Assembly: GCA_964645005.1 (NCBI GenBank)
Contig: CAZXYS010000029.1
Location: forward strand, 1 to 53,587
Reading direction: 5' to 3'
Source: CAZXYS01 sp964645005
GTDB lineage: Bacteria; Bacteroidota; Ignavibacteria; Kapaibacteriales; UBA2268
DNA: 53,587 bases
Shown here: positions 52,021 to 53,587 of the stretch, piece after piece
Layout of the letters: each line of letters starts with the position of its first letter
Position numbering within the stretch: position 1 is the first letter of the stretch
Position numbers and translations under genes: made by a program
Notes under the pieces: model-generated
The model's database searches: none
Seen by the model: only the letters and a program-made list of their open reading frames with translations
What the model was told of the DNA's origin: nothing

Positions 52021-53531
52021 AATGGTACTAAGATAACGTAATAATGCTATTTATATTTTCTATATCTTCCTCCATTCATTTTTCGTGGATAACACCTATT
52101 TGGACGCCTTGGTACCAGGAAGGTTATGATTTGCCCCTTTAGCATATCCATATCTGCCCGGAGACCACTGACTGTATTTCCGCCCAAGTTTGTCAATAAA
52201 TACAGGTTTATCAATCTCATAAAATTTTTGAATGATATCTCTCTGGGGGGAAAAGCCGCTCTCTTCAGCGGCTCCCAGTATTATTCTCCTTAAATAATTG
52301 TATGCTATTAAACCTGCTGATACCTCCTTCCTTGCCATTTCCGGTGTCTTACTTCTTACGATATTCATATCTAAAATTGCCTTTATTTCTTTTATTCCTA
52401 CTTCTATGTCCCAGCGCGTATTGTACTTCAGTATTATATCCAATTTGCTGATCCGATTATCTAATAGCGATGTATATAAAACTCTTTTAATACTATTATC
52501 ATTCGGCTCTTCATATTCTATCCGTCTCAATAATAATTTGCTTCCAATTTTTTTTGCGCTCTTTACCCATTTTGAATTTATTGTTTTGTATATATAAACC
52601 AATTCATCGCCGTCGCCCAACTTCTTATATACTTCGTATCTTCTCTTGCGCTTCCCAGGCACAATAAATTCAATCCCGCCTGATTTTAATTGATACAACA
52701 GCGCATAGCAGTTATAAAGGTCATCACCCAATAATAAACTTCCATCTGGCATATTTTCTATCATTCTTTCCAACAATTCCAACTCGCTTTTTTTGTCATC
52801 GGACAATTCGTAGTCATGTATCACACCGCTTCCCTGCTCTATTATCACTTCAAGTAAACCTCGGGGATATGATCCTTTGATACTTTGCGTAAATTCCTGG
52901 CGAATAGCTTCGGTATCCTGCATTTGAAGATATGTGCCATCGCTTAAATATACCTGATAACCTTTCCAGCTATATCTATCCTCTCGATCAGAAATGTTCC
53001 TTGAATCTTTGAAGACTTCATTTACAAAATCCGCCGAGATCCTTTGTCTTGCCTGCGTATAAGCTGAAGTATTCGAAGATACCTCCTGCAGTTTACTCTT
53101 GGCTATCCTTCCTGCTGTTGTGCGTTTTCTTCCTCTTTTTCCTTTTCTGTCTTCTTTCAATGACTCTTCAATTATTCTGGCGCTTTCTTTCTCTATTATT
53201 TCGCGGTTCTTTTCATGAATTCTCTTATAAATGTTGACTGATTGTTGCAAAGACTTATCTTCGCATGTCATTGTAGTTAGCATCGTCAACAGTGTGTTCT
53301 CTTGGGTAAATATTCTGTCTCGTCGTTTGCCGTCGGAATATTTCTCGGACACATCAAATGGAAAGTAATCGTAGAAAGCCATTGACAGATCCCGCGCCAA
53401 TTGCTCTTTGATAAGAGTGCTGATTTCCAAAGAACGGTTCGCTTTCATATTTTTACCTTTATTATATTTGCAATATACTAACATACAAATATAATAAATA
53501 TTTTCTATTTATGCACTATCTTAGTGCCATT
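52021..53531. mobile_element. IS4-family insertion sequence
   Basis: A 1.5-kb element with terminal inverted repeats AATGG(T/C)ACTAAGATA at 52021-52035 and 53517-53531 (one mismatch). It encloses a single transposase gene on the minus strand. Left and right flanks both match dispersed repeats of this genome, but no direct target duplication is evident between them. The outer three bases (AAT) also match inversely, so the true ends could be 52018 and 53534. Confidence 0.8.
52096..53448 (-). CDS. IS4-family transposase
   Basis: The start is set at the ATG at 53448 (MKANRSLEISTLIKEQL) because AAAGGT precedes it; an in-frame upstream ATG adds 12 residues. The 450-residue DDE transposase has the first Asp in YLSDGTYLQMQDTE, the second in LLLGDDLYNCYALL, and the IS4 signature Y-x2-R-x3-E-x6-K in YNTRWDIEVGIKEIK. 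The reading frame is intact and framed by near-perfect inverted repeats, so the element could be active. A Lys/Arg-rich segment (KEDRKGKRGRKRTTAGR) near residue 100 probably contacts DNA. Confidence 0.95.
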   Translation of the reverse strand: MKANRSLEISTLIKEQLARDLSMAFYDYFPFDVSEKYSDGKRRDRIFTQENTLLTMLTTMTCEDKSLQQSVNIYKRIHEKNREIIEKESARIIEESLKEDRKGKRGRKRTTAGRIAKSKLQEVSSNTSAYTQARQRISADFVNEVFKDSRNISDREDRYSWKGYQVYLSDGTYLQMQDTEAIRQEFTQSIKGSYPRGLLEVIIEQGSGVIHDYELSDDKKSELELLERMIENMPDGSLLLGDDLYNCYALLYQLKSGGIEFIVPGKRKRRYEVYKKLGDGDELVYIYKTINSKWVKSAKKIGSKLLLRRIEYEEPNDNSIKRVLYTSLLDNRISKLDIILKYNTRWDIEVGIKEIKAILDMNIVRSKTPEMARKEVSAGLIAYNYLRRIILGAAEESGFSPQRDIIQKFYEIDKPVFIDKLGRKYSQWSPGRYGYAKGANHNLPGTKASK

Positions 53532-53587
53532 ATTCTCCACTTGGGAGAAGGGATTTAGGGATGAGGGAATTCTTCTAATGAATTTTC
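53532..53587. repeat. Inverted fragment of composite repeat at the right side of the insertion sequence
   Basis: Reverse complement of the left end of copies B and C (16243-16285 and 21284-21325): CTCCACTTGGGAGAAGG, GATTTAGGGATGAGGGAATT. It runs off the window end. Confidence 0.7.

Overview
The window looks like a chromosomal stretch from a member of the Bacteroidota/Ignavibacteria/Kapabacteria side of the FCB group. Four lines of evidence point there. Four secreted proteins end in a type IX secretion (T9SS) C-terminal sorting domain. The primary sigma factor is the short form without region 1.1. Several promoters fit the Bacteroidetes pattern TTTG-N(16-19)-TAnnTTTG. Many genes lack a clear Shine-Dalgarno sequence. 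The genus cannot be fixed from sequence reading alone. AT-rich intergenic DNA is crowded with short palindromic and composite repeats that recur inside the window.

Layout. 1-6.4 kb is a minus-strand housekeeping block: PhnP-like metallo-hydrolase, lipoyl synthase, primary sigma factor, S41 C-terminal processing protease, glycyl-tRNA synthetase. 6.5-9.4 kb holds small plus-strand envelope genes (a TPR-type lipoprotein, a small membrane protein, a secreted protein) and an exported Fe/Mn superoxide dismutase. 10-16.1 kb is a minus-strand tyrosine/homogentisate catabolic cluster: 4-hydroxyphenylpyruvate dioxygenase, homogentisate dioxygenase, a HisC-like aminotransferase, fumarylacetoacetate hydrolase and a flavin-reductase-like protein, with no maleylacetoacetate isomerase visible. 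17-20.3 kb is a two-gene fatty-acid beta-oxidation operon (thiolase, then a dehydrogenase-crotonase fusion in the reverse of the FadB domain order), with a divergent hotdog thioesterase.

22-29.3 kb carries a gingipain-fold T9SS protein whose catalytic pair appears lost, tRNA-Arg(ACG) with a clear terminator, an AmrS radical SAM enzyme, and two convergent Omp28/thioredoxin-like exported proteins, one a lipoprotein and one a T9SS cargo. 29.4-32.6 kb has an HD phosphohydrolase, an orphan terminator that may end a small RNA, an unrecognised protein with an aromatic/His/Cys patch and acidic tail, and a His/Arg-rich lipoprotein. 32.9-40.2 kb contains two tandem paralogues of about 1,200 residues: a beta-propeller-like repeat region, five fibronectin-like modules and a T9SS tail. 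40.5-46.2 kb has a phosphodiester-glycosidase-domain protein and a GldA/GldF/GldG-like ABC operon with a DUF4340 protein. 46.5-51.8 kb has a small cupin, a CoA-binding protein, and a three-gene group of a GT2 glycosyltransferase plus two polytopic GT-C/DUF2142-like membrane proteins. The window ends in an IS4-family insertion sequence embedded in repeat fragments.

No CRISPR array, rRNA operon or recognisable prophage is present. The least explained items are the 30.45-31.5 kb protein with its upstream orphan terminator, the tandem giant T9SS proteins, the reversed beta-oxidation fusion, and the dispersed repeat family that creates look-alike spurious reading frames.
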